Shown piece after piece: positions 1 through 6,125 of a stretch of DNA of 17,842 nt. The position numbers and the translations under genes are program-made. Position 1 is the stretch's first letter. Each line of letters opens with the position of its first letter. The stretch covers positions 68,650 through 86,491 of the forward strand of contig MGQN01000027.1 in NCBI GenBank assembly GCA_001797845.1, written 5' to 3'. Below the pieces are notes generated by a model that had not been told where the DNA came from, did not search any database, and worked only from the letters and a program-made list of their open reading frames with translations. This stretch comes from Deltaproteobacteria bacterium RBG_16_44_11. GTDB taxonomy: Bacteria > Desulfobacterota > Syntrophia > Syntrophales > Smithellaceae.

Positions 1-448
1 ATTTTTTTTGCATCTCTGGACTCGGAATCCATAAATCCCCTCACAAATCGCTCTGTTAAATAAAAAGAGATTTTTAATTTTTACATGTATGTTGCGACAA
101 CTATCATAGTGTATAAAACAGTTCAAGAATTATATAAAGAGAATCGGGCATTAGCCGGAAAAACCTTTAATAAAAGCTTTCTTTTGATTTCAAGTATATG
201 AAGATGTCGGTTTTGTGTCAAGGAAATTAAGTCGCAGTATACCCTTATCATTGCCTTAAAAGTTCAGCAAAAAACGGCTTTTGCATACAATGGCTTACGA
301 TTATTTTGTCTTTATTAGAAATTCATGAAAAACCTTGATAATGTATTGTAAATTGATGTAGATATTTATTTTTAACATTACATTCATCATCGCGCTTATT
401 AAACTCTCGGCTTTAATAACGATTCTTATTTTCGGGGAGCAAATTACA
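1..448. other. AT-rich non-coding leader before the CoA-transferase gene
   Basis: I see no credible coding region here; stop codons are dense in all frames. The stretch opens with a T-run (2-9) that could be the tail of a terminator belonging to a gene left of the window, but its stem is not visible. A weak sigma-70-like pair, TTGATA at 335-340 and TAGATA at 359-364 with an 18-bp spacer, may drive the gene starting at 449. A perfect dyad at 396-419 lies just upstream of the ribosome binding site and is listed separately. No good -24/-12 sigma-54 promoter was found, unlike the upstream regions of 3248 and 5212. Confidence 0.6.
396..419. promoter_or_regulatory. Perfect 8-bp inverted repeat upstream of the CoA-transferase start
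   Basis: TTATTAAA at 396-403 and TTTAATAA at 412-419 are exact reverse complements separated by an 8-base spacer, CTCTCGGC. The dyad ends 14 bases before the GGGGAG ribosome binding site (434-439). Its two-helical-turn geometry (24 bp) suits a dimeric repressor or activator site; in RNA it would be a weak A/U hairpin, so an operator is the more likely reading. Because the arms are only A/T, chance cannot be excluded. Confidence 0.4.
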
Positions 449-2251
449 ATGGACAACGTTATGAAACAGTTTCTTCAAGATAAATTGTCATTGCGGGATT
501 CCTGCACAACGGGAAAAGTCATGGAACTCTCCGATGCTGTCCGACGGTTTGTTAAACCAGACATGAGCATTCAATTCGGAAACGGCATGACCACACCGAC
601 ATCCATTTTTTTTGAAATCGCCCGGCAATTCTGGGGAAAAAATCCCGGATTCACCATTATTGGAATTTCAGGAAATGTTTACAATATTGCCCTTTTCGTT
701 CATGGAAAATTATGTAACAAAATCATTCTCGCCTTCAACGGCGACGGCTATCCATATCCCGGTCCCAATCCCATCCTGGCCCGCGCTCTGAAAGAGGGAA
801 CAGTCTTCCTAGAAAACTGGACACAATTAACGATTGTTCTTCGCTTTATGGCCGGAGCTTTGGGAGTACCTTTTTTCCCTACTAAATCGATTCGCGGCTC
901 TTCCATGGAGATAGATAATAAAGACAGCTTTTGTCAAATTCCCAATCCTTTTAAAAAAGGAGAATCAACAAGTGTTATTAGGGCCTATAATCCGGATATT
1001 GCCATTGCTCACGGATGGGCAGCGGATCAAGACGGTAATACCATTATGTCCGCACCATACTCCGGAAATCACTTTGGAGCACTAGCGGCCAAGGAAGGTG
1101 TGATCGTTACCGTCGAAAAAATTGTCGATGCCGATTTTATCCGTCGTCACGCTCACATGACGCGCATTCCGGGATATATCGTCAAGGCGGTCTGCCCCGT
1201 TCCTATGGGCGGCCACCCTATGGGTATTCATGCTCTCGGTGTCCCCGAATTAGAAGGATATGGTGAAGATGAAGAATGGATAATAGAAGCACGAAAAGCT
1301 TCCCGAAATTCTGATGAATATCAGGCCTGGGTCGAAAAATGGGTACTCGGATGCAAAAATCACGAAGATTTTCTTTCTCGCTTGGGTCAACAACGCATTT
1401 GGCATTTAAAAGAGAAAATCCAAAACGATTCCTGGATATCTGAACTTTCCGTTTCGGCTAATCGTCTCTCCTCTCCCCAGGAGGCAACGCCCGCCGAACG
1501 TTTGGTTAGCGCCTCATCCAATAAAATTATGGAAATTATCAAAACAAAAAAATATCTGTTGGCTCTTTGCGGCATCGGCGTTTCTAATCTGGCCGCCTGG
1601 GTGGCCTATTACAAATTACGGCAGGAAGACTATCCTCTGGAGTTGGTGGCGGAAATTGGTTACTATGGTTACTCTCCTCAGCCATCCGATCCTTACGTAT
1701 TCAATCTGCGCAATATTTCTTCCTGTAAGATGATTTCGGATATCTTTACTTCTCTGGGTATTATTATGGGCGGTTCTCAAACTTCCAGCATCGGAGTTAT
1801 CGGAGCGGGACAAGTTGACCGGTTGGGAAATGTAAATACGACAAGACTATCCGATACAGGGCCTTTTTTAGTCGGGTCAGGAGGAGCCAATGATGTGGCC
1901 TCGAGCACAAATGAAACGGTCGTTACATTGGAGCAAAACAAGAACCGCTTTGTGGAAAAAGTCGCCTACATAACATCACCGGGTGTTAGAGTAACCACCG
2001 TAATTTCTCAGTGGGGAATATTTGAAAAGGAAGCGGGAAATAATGAATTGGCATTAACCGGGTACTTTCCTGTAAATCATTCGGCATCTGAAGAGGAATG
2101 TGTGAGGAGCATTCAGGAACAATGCGGCTGGAAATTGAAGATCAAAAGTAACCTGCAGATTCTTTCATTGCCATCCGCAGAAGAATTAAAACTTATGCGC
2201 TGTTTCGATCCGAAGCGTTTTTTTCTTAGAGGTGAAGAATCACATCGCTAG
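449..2251 (+). CDS. Fused glutaconate CoA-transferase-like protein (family I, A+B subunits)
   Basis: Family I CoA-transferase, likely moving CoA between a short acyl-CoA and a dicarboxylate such as glutaconate or glutarate, in the cytoplasm. Residues 1 to about 335 resemble glutaconate CoA-transferase subunit A (for example the EKWVLGCKNHEDFL stretch near 296-309). Residues about 350-600 resemble subunit B. The catalytic glutamate is placed at E402 in AEIGYYGYSP, matching the ESG-type motif of GctB, and the GSGGAND loop is at 476-482. The 600-residue length is about the sum of the two separate subunits (320 + 266), so this is a clean fusion. The start is supported by GGGGAG at 434-439, nine bases upstream. 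It converges on the lyase-like gene with only 31 bases between stops and no clear terminator. The family is clear; the substrate is inferred from the Gct resemblance and from the decarboxylase operon nearby. Confidence 0.85.
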   Translation: MDNVMKQFLQDKLSLRDSCTTGKVMELSDAVRRFVKPDMSIQFGNGMTTPTSIFFEIARQFWGKNPGFTIIGISGNVYNIALFVHGKLCNKIILAFNGDGYPYPGPNPILARALKEGTVFLENWTQLTIVLRFMAGALGVPFFPTKSIRGSSMEIDNKDSFCQIPNPFKKGESTSVIRAYNPDIAIAHGWAADQDGNTIMSAPYSGNHFGALAAKEGVIVTVEKIVDADFIRRHAHMTRIPGYIVKAVCPVPMGGHPMGIHALGVPELEGYGEDEEWIIEARKASRNSDEYQAWVEKWVLGCKNHEDFLSRLGQQRIWHLKEKIQNDSWISELSVSANRLSSPQEATPAERLVSASSNKIMEIIKTKKYLLALCGIGVSNLAAWVAYYKLRQEDYPLELVAEIGYYGYSPQPSDPYVFNLRNISSCKMISDIFTSLGIIMGGSQTSSIGVIGAGQVDRLGNVNTTRLSDTGPFLVGSGGANDVASSTNETVVTLEQNKNRFVEKVAYITSPGVRVTTVISQWGIFEKEAGNNELALTGYFPVNHSASEEECVRSIQEQCGWKLKIKSNLQILSLPSAEELKLMRCFDPKRFFLRGEESHR

Positions 2252-2282
2252 GAACATTAAACATTTACTATTTTGCCCTTCT

Positions 2283-3248
2283 TCATACATCCAAATGCAT
2301 GGAAAGCTTAATATTATCAGACATTTTTGTTTTGCTGAAATTCGGATTCGCTCGGAGAAGGTGTCCGGGTAAGGGTTCACCCGCAAATTTTTCTGCAATT
2401 TTAACGCATTCCAAAAGAAGATCGAAATCTATCTCTGTTTTTATTCCCATTTCTTCAAACAAGTAAACAAGATCTTCTGTCGGTACGTTCCAGTATCCCA
2501 AATCGAGTTCCATCGAACCGTAAGGTGTTCCACTCATTCCACCAAGCGAAGTATCGAAAATTCTTATACCGGCCTCATAGGCGGCGACACAATTCGCGAT
2601 CGCCGTACCTCTGGTATTATGGAAATGCACGGCGAGATTAATATTTAGATTCAAATTCAGAATGGATTTTATAAGAGCCTTTACTTTTTTGGGGTTAGCC
2701 ATACCAGTTGAGTCTACAAGGGAAATTTCTGTTGCTCCCATGTAACTTAATTTCAGTACAAGTTGCAGTACTTCTTCGGGTGAAATTACCCCTGTATAGG
2801 GGCAACCAAAAGCGGTAAGAATATAGATTCTGACACTCTTTCCGCTTTTGCCTGTAGCATCGAAAATGGCAGGCAACGTTTTGTTTACGGTCTCTTTTAG
2901 TGTCCGCCCCATGGTCACTTTATTGAATACATCACTCGCAGCCACGAGCATAAGAATTTCATCTATTTGAGTAATCAATGCCCGCCGGCAGCCGATCTCA
3001 TTAGGCACCAATCCTACATAGGTGACTCCCGATTGCTTTTTGATACCATCTATCACTTTTTCCGCATCGTAATTTGCCGGCAAAAGACGCGGATGCAAAA
3101 AAGAAGCGCATTCGATTTTCTTAAAACCGGCTTGAGATAATTTATTGATAAACATTACCTCATTGTCAGTCGAAAGACTTTTACCCACGGCCGGTAAACC
3201 GTCGCGCGGAGATATTTCTACGATGGTTACTTTGTTTTCCTTTTTCAA
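2283..3248 (-). CDS. HMG-CoA lyase-like DRE-TIM metallolyase lacking the catalytic Cys
   Basis: TIM-barrel protein of the hydroxymethylglutaryl-CoA lyase family. By eye against the human enzyme, most catalytic and metal residues are kept: R15-D16 in SPRDGL, E46 in IECASF, H208 and H210 in VHFHNTRG, N255, and E258 in PTEDLVY. The usual GLGGCPY signature reads GMSGTPY (237-243), so the position of the catalytic cysteine is T241. A roughly four-residue insertion follows before the metal-binding Asn. The 321-residue length is normal for a full lyase. The frame is intact, so this is not a decayed gene; it may cleave or condense a different hydroxyacyl-CoA or hydroxy acid. It lies downstream of the sigma-54 activator on the same strand, with a candidate sigma-54 promoter of its own at 3316-3331. 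The fold is sure; the reaction is not. Confidence 0.8.
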   Translation of the reverse strand: MKKENKVTIVEISPRDGLPAVGKSLSTDNEVMFINKLSQAGFKKIECASFLHPRLLPANYDAEKVIDGIKKQSGVTYVGLVPNEIGCRRALITQIDEILMLVAASDVFNKVTMGRTLKETVNKTLPAIFDATGKSGKSVRIYILTAFGCPYTGVISPEEVLQLVLKLSYMGATEISLVDSTGMANPKKVKALIKSILNLNLNINLAVHFHNTRGTAIANCVAAYEAGIRIFDTSLGGMSGTPYGSMELDLGYWNVPTEDLVYLFEEMGIKTEIDFDLLLECVKIAEKFAGEPLPGHLLRANPNFSKTKMSDNIKLSMHLDV

Positions 3249-3315
3249 AATATCAATCCGAAAGAAATAATTTAATTTGTCTGAATTTTATTATCTTCAC
3301 ATCTTGAATTTTGCA

Positions 3316-3331
3316 TGCATAATATGTTCCA
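3316..3331 (-). promoter_or_regulatory. Candidate sigma-54 (-24/-12) promoter for the lyase-like gene
   Basis: The minus strand reads TGGAACATATTATGCA, which keeps the invariant GG-N10-GC spacing of sigma-54 promoters and differs from the consensus TGGCAYRNNNNTTGCW at two of the defined positions. It lies 67 bases upstream of the start codon at 3248, giving a transcription start near 3304. The gene just upstream on this strand is a sigma-54 activator, which raises the likelihood. A single match with two mismatches in AT-rich DNA can still arise by chance. Confidence 0.45.
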
Positions 3332-3348
3332 GAAATATTTATGCCTTT

Positions 3349-3460
3349 ACCCCGTTAGAGAAAGCCTCCAACTCCTGTTGGGGGGTTAAAGTCCTGTAAG
3401 ACAGATGGCGGTTTAATGCCGCCATCTGAAATCGCAAAACGCCCGTTGCTCTAACGGGGT
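3349..3460. repeat. 112-nt palindromic element with 12-bp terminal inverted repeats and inner hairpins
   Basis: ACCCCGTTAGAG (3349-3360) and CTCTAACGGGGT (3449-3460) are perfect reverse complements and close the element. Inside are a 10-bp perfect hairpin, CAGATGGCGG (3402-3411) with CCGCCATCTG (3419-3428) and a 7-base loop, and a smaller hairpin at 3365-3384 built on CCAAC-TCCT-GTTGG, extended by a G-T wobble and two C-G pairs. The whole can fold as a multi-branched, cloverleaf-like structure on either strand. It is GC-richer than the surrounding intergenic DNA and holds no open frame of note. It could be a REP/MITE-like dispersed repeat, a transcription-attenuating structure or a small RNA. 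No second copy occurs in this window and I do not recognise the family. Confidence 0.6.
3436..3458 (-). terminator. Possible intrinsic terminator after the sigma-54 activator gene
   Basis: Reading the minus strand, CCCGTT-AGAGC-AACGGG (3458-3442) forms a 6-bp GC-rich stem followed by CG and four T residues (3439-3436). It sits 28 bases past the activator's stop codon. The T-tract is short and the stem competes with the 12-bp outer stem of the surrounding palindromic element, so two alternative folds are possible. Confidence 0.35.
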
Positions 3461-3486
3461 TTACTGATAAAACTTGGTAACTTTTT

Positions 3487-4857
3487 TTAATCAAAACCAT
3501 ATTGTTTCACTTTGATGTAAAAAGTTCGTCTGCTAATTCCTAGTTTTTTTATAGCCATGGTTCTGTTTGGGGATGTTTCCAGAGTTTCTTTGATTAGTTT
3601 TTTCTCCAAATTCTTAACAGCATCGGCAAGATTATAAGTTTTATCTTTTAAAGATGTTATTGATAAACCTCTATGATTGCTTTTTGTATCTTGGGTAAAT
3701 AGAAAATTGGGAAGTGAACTGGGAGAAACGATCGAATCTTTGCTCATGTTGACCGCATAACTCACCACACCTTTCAATTCACGTACATTCCCTGGCCAGT
3801 GATACGAGGTGAGAATTTCCATGGCCGAAGAGGAAAATTTTAAATTTTGTTTTTCAATATCATCATTGGATTTAAGAAAATAATCGACCAGCAGGCTGAT
3901 ATCCTCTCTGCGCTCTCTCAGCGGCGGCAGGTAAATGGTGAAAGCGTTTAAACGAAAGAAAAGATCTTCCCGAAATGTTTTTTGTTCGATTAAAGAGGTT
4001 AAATCTCGGTTTGTTGAAGATATTATGCGGACATCAACTTTAATGTTCTTTGTCCCGCCTACTCTCTTAAAGGTGCCAGATTCCAGAACTCTTAACAATT
4101 TTGATTGCGTCTGGAGCGAAGCGTCTCCTACTTCATCGAGAAGGATAGTTCCTTCATGAGCTTCATCGAAATAGCCCCTGCTTCCTTCGGTTCTTGCTCC
4201 GGTAAATGCCCCTTTTTCGTATCCAAACAGTTCACTTTCGATTAAAGTATCCGGAATAGCTGCACAATTGACGTCAATTAAAGGCTTACTGCTCCGTTTG
4301 CTTGTACTGTGTATCGCGCGCGCCAGTATTTCCTTGCCTGTACCGCTTTCGCCCGTGATAAGCACGGAGATATTGGATTTTGCGGCTCTTTGAGCGATTA
4401 CCAGAGCTTTTCTAAATTCTATATTCTCGCCTACTAATTCGCTGAACTCGTCAGAGAGTTTTTCCGTCCGGAATTTTTCTTCGTCTTCATAAGGATTGGA
4501 TGTTTTAACCCGCTGAGATTTTTCCGCTTTTTTTTCTGAATTCCTGGCGAGAATAAGAAAATAATTCCCTGATTTTTTATATCTGTCTAATAAGTATACA
4601 GATAAAATGATTTTTTGTTGCTGACCGGAAAGATTTATATACTGCGGTGATTCGCTCTTATTTCCCTTTAGATGCAGGTTTAGCCTTGTAAGAGCATCGC
4701 CATATTTCTTTCCTTTACCGTTGATTTTTATTTTGAAAAGTTCTTCGAATGATTTGTTTACATAATATACATAATATTTTTCATCAATTATTGCGGCAGG
4801 ATCGGATATATCATGCAGGGTATTTATTAAAAATGACGGTAATTTTTTCATAATCAT
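3487..4857 (-). CDS. Sigma-54-dependent transcriptional activator (PAS + AAA+ + Fis-type HTH)
   Basis: Enhancer-binding protein that uses ATP to open sigma-54 promoters. A PAS-like sensor domain covers about residues 8-105. The AAA+ domain starts near 138 and shows Walker A GESGTGKE (169-176), the sigma-54-contacting GAFTGA loop (216-221), Walker B GTILLDE (236-242) and GNVREL (356-361). The C-terminus (about 430-453) is a Fis-type helix-turn-helix. There is no receiver domain, so control is probably by a ligand or partner bound at the PAS domain rather than by phosphorylation. The start at 4857 has no strong ribosome binding site; the ATG at 4851 is an alternative. It is divergent from the long operon, whose -24/-12 promoter lies at 5107-5122, so it is the obvious candidate activator of that operon. 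The signal it senses cannot be read from sequence; an acyl-CoA or aromatic/dicarboxylic acid is a guess. Confidence 0.95.
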   Translation of the reverse strand: MIMKKLPSFLINTLHDISDPAAIIDEKYYVYYVNKSFEELFKIKINGKGKKYGDALTRLNLHLKGNKSESPQYINLSGQQQKIILSVYLLDRYKKSGNYFLILARNSEKKAEKSQRVKTSNPYEDEEKFRTEKLSDEFSELVGENIEFRKALVIAQRAAKSNISVLITGESGTGKEILARAIHSTSKRSSKPLIDVNCAAIPDTLIESELFGYEKGAFTGARTEGSRGYFDEAHEGTILLDEVGDASLQTQSKLLRVLESGTFKRVGGTKNIKVDVRIISSTNRDLTSLIEQKTFREDLFFRLNAFTIYLPPLRERREDISLLVDYFLKSNDDIEKQNLKFSSSAMEILTSYHWPGNVRELKGVVSYAVNMSKDSIVSPSSLPNFLFTQDTKSNHRGLSITSLKDKTYNLADAVKNLEKKLIKETLETSPNRTMAIKKLGISRRTFYIKVKQYGFD

Positions 4858-4874
4858 TTTGTTCTTTGCCGGAA

Positions 4875-4903
4875 AGTGTATACAATTAATACAAAAGAGT
4901 CAA
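4875..4903 (-). promoter_or_regulatory. Possible sigma-70 promoter of the activator gene
   Basis: On the minus strand TTGACT (4903-4898) and TACACT (4880-4875) are separated by 17 bases. The -35 box is one base off consensus and the -10 box two bases off. The implied start lies only about ten bases before the ATG at 4857, giving a very short leader, which is a mild argument against it unless translation begins at the ATG at 4851. Confidence 0.4.
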
Positions 4904-4956
4904 TATAAAAATGGCAATTCAACGTGTTTGATATAAAAACTATATTTACTGACAAC

Positions 4957-4976
4957 TAATAAAGTCGTATTTATTA
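4957..4976. promoter_or_regulatory. A/T dyad, candidate enhancer site for the sigma-54 activator
   Basis: TAATAAA (4957-4963) and TTTATTA (4970-4976) are perfect 7-bp inverted repeats around a 6-base spacer. The centre is about 140 bases upstream of the -24 element, within the usual range for enhancer-binding proteins that loop to sigma-54 polymerase. Low sequence complexity makes chance occurrence plausible. Confidence 0.35.
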
Positions 4977-5106
4977 TTTTTTTATTTCCTATAAAACTGT
5001 ATAGTGTCTCAACGGTGCCGGATAATCGAATAAACTTCTTTAAAACGAATTTTCACCTTCTCCTCTTACCTTCATGAGGTGTTTTTAAAACGATAAGCTA
5101 TAAGTG

Positions 5107-5122
5107 TGGTATGATATTTGCT
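5107..5122 (+). promoter_or_regulatory. Sigma-54 (-24/-12) promoter of the long operon
   Basis: TGGTATGATATTTGCT matches the consensus TGGCAYRNNNNTTGCW at all defined positions except one (T for C), with the invariant GG (5108-5109) and GC (5120-5121) exactly ten bases apart. The -12 half TTGCT is perfect. It faces the operon that begins at 5212 and is 250 bases from the start of a divergent sigma-54 activator gene, the classic arrangement. The predicted transcription start is near 5133. Confidence 0.8.
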
Positions 5123-5211
5123 GACTTTTGCATTAAAAATACTATTTTCTTAGAAAATATATTAAGAGATTTTTTTAATAATTTTCAATTAATTGAGCAA
5201 GGAGAAGCTAT

Positions 5212-6099
5212 ATGAATATTAAAAATATCATGGTTATCGGTTCCGGCTTGATGGGCTCTGGAATCGCCCAGGTTGCCGCCCAGGCCGGATATAACGTTAT
5301 CTTGAATGATGTGAAAATGGAACTTATCGAAAAAGGACTAAATTCCATCACCAAGATTCTGGAGGGACAAGTAAAGAAGGAAAAAATAACCGCCGCCGAT
5401 AAAGACGCTACTCTATCCAGAATCAGCAAAGCTCCTTCTTTTGATGAAGCGAAAAAAGCAGATTTTATCATTGAGGCCGCTTTTGAAAATTTCGATGTCA
5501 AGAAATCCATCTTCGAAAAACTAGATGCTGTTTGCCGGGAAGATGTAATATTGGCTACCAACACTTCTTCCATTCCGATCACATCTCTTGCCACAACGGT
5601 CAAACGCCCCGATAAGTTTATCGGCATGCACTTTTTCAGTCCGGTACCTCTGATGAGACTTGTGGAGATTATTCCGGGCCTCAAAACATCCGAGGATACC
5701 GTAAAAATAACGCAAGAATTAGCGGTCAATCTAAAAAAAGAAACCGTCCGTGTAAAGGATGTGCCTGGTTTTCTTGTAAACCGTATCAACGCGGCATTTC
5801 GGGCGGAGGTGTTTACCTGCTTGCTTGAAGGTGTGGCCAGCCTTGAAGACATAGACAAGGCCGTCAAACTGGGTCTTAATCATCCCATGGGGCCTTTTGA
5901 ATTAAACGATGCGGTAGGTTTAGATATCGGCCTTAATGTTTTTAGAACACTCTATGAAGGATATAAAGATAAAAAATTTCGCCCTCCTCTGATTTTAGAG
6001 AAAATGGTGCAAAGCGGAGACCTCGGCAAAAAAACCGGCAAAGGCTGGTATGATTATACATCCGGAGAAAAGAAGCCGAGAAAAGACGTAAATTTTTAA
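5212..6099 (+). CDS. hbd: 3-hydroxybutyryl-CoA dehydrogenase
   Basis: NAD(P)-dependent oxidation of 3-hydroxybutyryl-CoA to acetoacetyl-CoA, or the reverse. The N-terminal Rossmann motif is GSGLMGSG (10-17). Family active-site residues are visible as S119 in TNTSS, H140 in GMHFFSP, E152 and N190 in FLVNR. The C-terminal domain carries NHPMGPFELNDAVGLD (about 223-238). The length of 295 residues is close to that of stand-alone bacterial Hbd (about 280-290), so it is not the fused FadB type. AAGGAG at 5199-5204 supports the start. It is the first gene after the sigma-54 promoter. The next gene follows after 26 bases. Straight-chain C4 substrate is inferred from the downstream glutaconyl-CoA decarboxylase, which yields crotonyl-CoA. 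Confidence 0.93.
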   Translation: MNIKNIMVIGSGLMGSGIAQVAAQAGYNVILNDVKMELIEKGLNSITKILEGQVKKEKITAADKDATLSRISKAPSFDEAKKADFIIEAAFENFDVKKSIFEKLDAVCREDVILATNTSSIPITSLATTVKRPDKFIGMHFFSPVPLMRLVEIIPGLKTSEDTVKITQELAVNLKKETVRVKDVPGFLVNRINAAFRAEVFTCLLEGVASLEDIDKAVKLGLNHPMGPFELNDAVGLDIGLNVFRTLYEGYKDKKFRPPLILEKMVQSGDLGKKTGKGWYDYTSGEKKPRKDVNF

Positions 6100-6125
6100 A
6101 ATAAAAATTATTGAGAGATGAAACT

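Larger units (their letters stand above)
4858..5211. promoter_or_regulatory. Divergent intergenic control region between activator and operon
   Basis: This 354-base AT-rich gap contains no credible gene. It holds a sigma-70-like promoter facing left (4875-4903), an A/T dyad (4957-4976) at a distance typical of enhancer sites, a short ACCT/AGGT inverted repeat at 5068-5080, and a sigma-54 promoter facing right (5107-5122). The leader from the predicted start near 5133 to the ATG at 5212 is about 80 bases and ends in a strong AAGGAG at 5199-5204. Confidence 0.7.

Noticed and set aside
222..235. GG-N10-GC spacing upstream of the CoA-transferase gene
   Set aside because: Only the GG and GC and two other positions agree with the sigma-54 consensus; the -12 half reads GTCGC rather than TTGC.
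2252..2282. Bidirectional terminator between the convergent genes
   Set aside because: The 31 bases contain no stem of useful length and no T-tract after a hairpin.
5208..5867. Minus-strand open frame of 219 codons opposite hbd
   Set aside because: It is a shadow of the well-supported dehydrogenase; the translation has no recognisable domain and there is no start context.
6111..6125. TTG start giving five extra residues to the thiolase
   Set aside because: The ATG at 6126 has a properly spaced GAGAG upstream and yields the usual thiolase N-terminus.
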